Part shown: piece after piece, positions 5,790 to 8,628 of the stretch
Numbering within the stretch: position 1 is the first letter of the stretch
How the letters are laid out: each line of letters begins with the position of its first letter
NCBI GenBank assembly: GCA_024276805.1
Contig: JAJRWJ010000007.1
Span: 1-8,628 of the forward strand
DNA from: Gammaproteobacteria bacterium
Lineage (GTDB): Bacteria; Pseudomonadota; Gammaproteobacteria; Methylococcales; Methylomonadaceae
DNA: 8,628 nucleotides
Reading direction: 5' to 3'
Notes under the pieces: generated by a model
The model's input: only the letters and a program-made list of their open reading frames with translations
What the model was told of the DNA's origin: nothing
Database searches by the model: none
Program-made: the position numbers and the translations under genes

Positions 5790-7274
5790 ATGGAATTTCT
5801 CGGAGCGCGAATACAGCTCAATCCACGACCTGCAAGGCGGGCTGCGGCGGCGCTGGAGGTGGCGATGCTGGGTCATTGCCCGGGACGCGTGCGGGTGGAT
5901 CGCCTGCTGGCATTGCCTGATGCATTGCATGAAATGCGTCTGCTGGGATTTGGCGGACGCGTGGATGCCCTGAGCAGCGGAACTGCTTCGGAACTCTATC
6001 ATCTGCCCATTCCATTGCAAGCGCTGGCCGAATTCGAGGACATATTCCCCGATGCGCGTACCGCCGGCAGCCTGTATAGAAGCCGTCTGGCGGGTGATCA
6101 GGCCTGGCTGCCCCAGGCGGTGGAGGATTTTTTCGCCAATGGAGGGGAAAAATTATGGCTGGTCCGGGTGCCGGAAGCAGAGGGTATGCGGGGTTTCCTG
6201 CCGCAATTCAGAACTCCTCTGTACGATACCGAAAATCTGTACGGGCTGGGCACAGTGCTGGTGCTGAATGCCGTGGGTCTGATTGCCCTGCCCGATCTGG
6301 AAAGAATCATGATCGCCGCGCAACTCCCTGACATTCCCCGGAAGCGCCTGGCCAATCCTGCACCCGCCTTTCTACCTTGCTCGGAAAGCTTCGATGATGG
6401 TCACCGGGAAAGGCGTTACAGTGAGGAAAAAGTCACACAGAGCACACTGCCGCCCTTCATCGTGGTGCTACAGGAAATTCTCGCACTGATCGACAGACAC
6501 CGCCCGGATATTCAATGCCTGTTCAGTCTGCCGCTGCAATATTCCGAAGTTCTGGACAGTCCGGCAATCGATCAGGGAGTACTGACGCAACTGCAGGCTG
6601 CGCGTGCACGGAACAGCGCCAGTCTGCTCCGGCAGGTGCAGTTGCTGTTTCCCTATTTGCGCAGTCCCCGTTATGCGCTGCGCAGCAGCGTCGGGGCAGT
6701 GGCCGGCATGACAGTCAGTTCGGCGCGCAGTCGCGGTATCTGGCGATCGGTGGCCGGCATTCCGCTGGTGACCGATGCCCGACCCTATCCCGCCTTGTCG
6801 ATGACCGAGACCATCGCGCTGCGCGAGACCCCCGGCATCGGCATCATTCAGCGGCGCTCCGGTCATGTGGCGCTGGATGACGAGCGTCTTGCCGTACCGG
6901 CGCTGCAGCGCAACGATTATCTGCCCGGTATCGCCGGAGAACGGCTGGATGACCTGCGCGCAGGGGAAGTGGTCCGCTTTATCGGGTTCCTGGTGCGTCA
7001 GCTGAAGGTGCTGGGTGAACACCTGGTTTTCAACATCGGCTTCGATGACCCGCGGCCACGTCTGATACTGGAAAAGTTTTTCATGGGCCTGTATCGGCAG
7101 GGCGCACTGCGCGGCAGTCTGCCGGAGGATGCCTTTAGCATACGCCAGGCGGCAGCACGAGAGGCTGTGATCGCCTATGATATCGAGATCGCTCCGGCCT
7201 ATCCGATCGACAGGATCGTGCTGACCTTCATCAACCGCAATGGCCAATGGCTGTCGGAGCTGCGCAATGTCTGA
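5790..7274 (+). CDS. Divergent second sheath-like protein lacking the N-terminal arm
   Basis: A 494-residue protein that I align by eye to the main sheath at several points. VAMLGHCPGRVRVDRLLALP (24-43) corresponds to VAGLVGPTRSGPLRGRPELL. AVEDFFANGGEKLWLVRVPE (110-129) matches AKAFFDGGGTQLFVARVVGD. LLFPYLRSPRY (285-295) matches LYYPWVVIADP, and VGAVAGMTVSSARSRGIWRS (301-320) the GFIAGVYANTDIQRGVHK region. FIGFLVRQLKVLGEHLVFNI (397-416) and LEKFFMGLYRQGALRG (427-442) match the C-terminal domain, ending in the AYDIEIAPAYPIDRIVLTFI (462-481) strand pair. It lacks the PGVFVEE arm, starting instead with a basic stretch (NPRPARR), and lacks the NDLDNGRL loop and the long insertion. AFP clusters also carry several sheath paralogues between two tube genes, so a specialised ring at the baseplate or cap end is plausible. 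The ribosome site is weak (GGTGAG, 2 nt from ATG). It overlaps the next gene by 8 nt. Confidence 0.75.
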   Translation: MEFLGARIQLNPRPARRAAAALEVAMLGHCPGRVRVDRLLALPDALHEMRLLGFGGRVDALSSGTASELYHLPIPLQALAEFEDIFPDARTAGSLYRSRLAGDQAWLPQAVEDFFANGGEKLWLVRVPEAEGMRGFLPQFRTPLYDTENLYGLGTVLVLNAVGLIALPDLERIMIAAQLPDIPRKRLANPAPAFLPCSESFDDGHRERRYSEEKVTQSTLPPFIVVLQEILALIDRHRPDIQCLFSLPLQYSEVLDSPAIDQGVLTQLQAARARNSASLLRQVQLLFPYLRSPRYALRSSVGAVAGMTVSSARSRGIWRSVAGIPLVTDARPYPALSMTETIALRETPGIGIIQRRSGHVALDDERLAVPALQRNDYLPGIAGERLDDLRAGEVVRFIGFLVRQLKVLGEHLVFNIGFDDPRPRLILEKFFMGLYRQGALRGSLPEDAFSIRQAAAREAVIAYDIEIAPAYPIDRIVLTFINRNGQWLSELRNV

Positions 7275-7740
7275 ATTCGTCCCGTTTCGCTTCGAGGTCA
7301 GCCTCTATGAAACAAGCAATGAAGAGCTGTTGTGCCGTGGTTTTTTCAGCGAGGTCTCCGGCCTGGAGCTGACCATGGAGCCGCGGGCGATTGCCGTTGG
7401 GGGACGCAACTGGGGTGAGGTACAGCGAATCGGGCCGACCAAATTCTCACCCATCGTGCTGAAACGCGGTGTCACCGAAATCATGGATATGTGGGCATGG
7501 TTCGATGCCACCACCAGGGGAGGCAACTACGGTTACCGGCTGCAAGGGGAAATCAAGGTCCTGGGAGCACAGGTGAATGACAAAGGCGAGGCGCAGCCGG
7601 CCATGATCCTGAAATTGACCGGTGTGATGGCGACGCGTTTCAAGGGCCCGGACCTGTCATCCACTGCCAGCCAGGTGGCGATCGAGGAAATCACCCTGGT
7701 CCATGAGGGGCTGACCATCGAAGCACCGAAGGGGGCATGA
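7267..7740 (+). CDS. Contractile injection system tube protein 2 (gp19-like, Afp5-type position)
   Basis: A 158-residue paralogue of the first tube protein in the same gp19-like family. Shared marks are FRFEVSLYE, GFFSEVSGLE, the FSPIVLKRGVTE motif, the helix MDMWAWFDATTRGG and the closing strand QVAIEEITLVHEGL. It differs from tube 1 in the middle, with RNWGEVQRIGPTKFSP and IKVLGAQVNDKGEAQP. The start at 7267 overlaps the end of the second sheath gene by 8 nt (ATG lies inside its last codons), with CGGAG (7255-7259) 7 nt upstream, so translation is probably coupled. An upstream in-frame ATG (7240) would add nine residues, MANGCRSCA, unlike a tube N-terminus. In AFP-type clusters the second tube protein sits near the baseplate end, joining tube to spike adaptor; that role is inferred from position. 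Confidence 0.9.
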   Translation: MSEFVPFRFEVSLYETSNEELLCRGFFSEVSGLELTMEPRAIAVGGRNWGEVQRIGPTKFSPIVLKRGVTEIMDMWAWFDATTRGGNYGYRLQGEIKVLGAQVNDKGEAQPAMILKLTGVMATRFKGPDLSSTASQVAIEEITLVHEGLTIEAPKGA

Positions 7741-7751
7741 GGCGGTGTTTG

Positions 7752-7780
7752 TTCGATGCAGTGATAATTTTTTCATCGAA
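7752..7780 (+). promoter_or_regulatory. Perfect 7-bp inverted repeat just before the CIS tube start
   Basis: TTCGATG (7752-7758) and CATCGAA (7774-7780) are exact reverse complements separated by a 15-nt A+T-rich loop ending in six T. The 3' arm overlaps the only plausible ribosome site (GAAGTG, 7778-7783), which lies 7 nt before ATG 7791. In mRNA the hairpin could partly mask initiation. A regulatory role is inference. Confidence 0.35.
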
Positions 7781-7790
7781 GTGATCAGTT

Positions 7791-8628
7791 ATGAGTGATT
7801 TGGAAACTGCAAAGCTTTATACAGTCAGTGGATTACTGGATCGTCCAGTTCAGGAATTGATTGCCGGCCAGACCGAGGTGGCGATACAGTTCAATCCCAC
7901 CAGTCTGAAAGTGGCGCTGGCCAATACCATTGGTGAGAATGAACGCAGCGGCAGTTCCCGTGCCGCGCAATACGTCGATAAAAGCTCTTCGACGCTGACC
8001 GTGGAATTGATCTTTGATACCACGGATCAATATTTCACCCGCAATACAAGTCCGGATAGTGAGGAAACAGAAGAAGTACGCGTCGATGTACGCAGCAAGA
8101 CCCGGCCCATTGCCCTGGAATTCATGCGCCCTGAAGACGCCGGCAACAAAGATGTCGCACCAAAGCGCTGCCTGTTTGCCTGGGGAAGCTTCGCCTTTGT
8201 CGGTATCATGGAAAGCTTCGACGAAACGCTGGAGTTTTTTTCCCCGCAGGGCACGCCGCTACGCGCCACGGTGGCCCTGAAACTGACCGAAAGCCGCTTC
8301 CAGTTTCGCAGCGAGGAATCGCAGGCTGCAGAGCGGGATACGCCGACTCTGGGCAGCGCCGCGGATTCCGTGAGTGATGCCAATACCAGCGCCGGTAAGG
8401 ATCAAGAAGACTGGCGTGAGACGGCCATGTACAACGGTGTGGAATCGCCGCGGCTACCGGGAGGGGATTCCCTGTCCGTGCCCAGCTCCTCGGCATCGGC
8501 CAGCCTGAAGGCCTCGGTGTCGTTGGCTGGCGGTATAGCCGGCGGCTTCAGTGCCGGACTGGGCGCCGGCGCCAGCGCGGGCTTTGGCGCCGGGCTGAGT
8601 GTCGGCGGGGGAATCAGCGCCGGCATCA
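7791..8628 (+). CDS. CIS tube/adaptor protein (Afp7-type) with degenerate LysM and Gly/Ala/Ser-rich tail; 3' end outside window
   Basis: The frame is open from ATG 7791 to the window edge (279 residues seen). An in-frame TGA at 7782-7784 rules out any earlier start. Residues ~6-172 match the N-terminal domain of contractile injection system tube proteins: AIQFNPTSLKVALANT (31-46), STLTVELIFDTTD (67-79), KRCLFAWGSFAFVGIMESFD (125-144), and LEFFSPQGTPLRATVALKLT (147-166). Residues ~190-230 look like a LysM module whose second half is readable as DWRETAMYNGVESPRLPGG (207-225), while the first half lacks the usual GDTL start. Residues ~246-279 are nearly all Gly, Ala, Ser with Leu, Phe, Ile or Val at intervals and repeated SAG units. 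In AFP and PVC the homologue sits at the tube base and links it to the spike complex. It follows tube 2 by 50 nt. Confidence 0.88.
   Translation, partial: MSDLETAKLYTVSGLLDRPVQELIAGQTEVAIQFNPTSLKVALANTIGENERSGSSRAAQYVDKSSSTLTVELIFDTTDQYFTRNTSPDSEETEEVRVDVRSKTRPIALEFMRPEDAGNKDVAPKRCLFAWGSFAFVGIMESFDETLEFFSPQGTPLRATVALKLTESRFQFRSEESQAAERDTPTLGSAADSVSDANTSAGKDQEDWRETAMYNGVESPRLPGGDSLSVPSSSASASLKASVSLAGGIAGGFSAGLGAGASAGFGAGLSVGGGISAGI

Noticed and set aside
5295..7247. Minus-strand open frames of 241 and 259 codons opposite tube 1 and the second sheath
   Set aside because: Their composition (His, Gln and Arg rich) and lack of recognisable domains mark them as shadows of the + strand genes.
8402..8626. 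Minus-strand Pro/Ala-rich frame at the right edge
   Set aside because: It is the complement of the Gly/Ala/Ser-coding tail of the CIS tube gene; the PA repeats simply mirror GGC/GCC repeats.

Overview
The window reads as a bacterial chromosome fragment of about 55-60% G+C, with tightly packed genes, clear Shine-Dalgarno sites and a REP-like intergenic repeat. The repeat (CCCGGATTCCGC...GCTGCATCCGGGCTAC type) and the class of xylose isomerase suggest a proteobacterium, most likely gamma or beta. The genus cannot be fixed from this sequence. All supported genes are on the + strand.

Region 1 (1-705) is the 3' half of a xylose isomerase gene (xylA), cut by the left edge. Region 2 (706-1502) is about 800 bp without a convincing gene. 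It holds two REP-like elements in opposite orientation, an A+T-rich stretch and a candidate promoter just upstream of the next gene. It looks like the junction between a metabolic locus and an accessory cluster.

Region 3 (1503 to the right edge) is the front of a contractile injection system operon of the phage-tail-like, extracellular (eCIS; Afp/PVC-related) kind. The order is: Pvc16/DUF4255 cap-type protein, a beta-sandwich protein resembling carboxypeptidase regulatory domains, a large tail sheath, a gp19-type tube protein, a divergent second sheath-like protein, a second tube protein, and a CIS tube/adaptor protein of the Afp7 type that runs off the right edge. Spacing is short (8-nt overlap, 14, 18, 25 and 50 nt). 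The one longer internal gap, about 138 bp, lies between sheath and tube and contains a weak terminator-like hairpin.

By analogy with known contractile systems, the sheath contracts around the tube stack, the cap protein closes the distal end, and the second tube protein and the CIS tube protein connect the tube to the spike and baseplate. The baseplate, spike, AAA+ ATPase and any effector genes would lie to the right of this window. No toxin or effector gene is visible here. The system class is known. The less ordinary parts are the armless second sheath, the roughly 350-residue insertion in the main sheath, and the degenerate LysM plus Gly/Ala/Ser-rich tail of the last protein.
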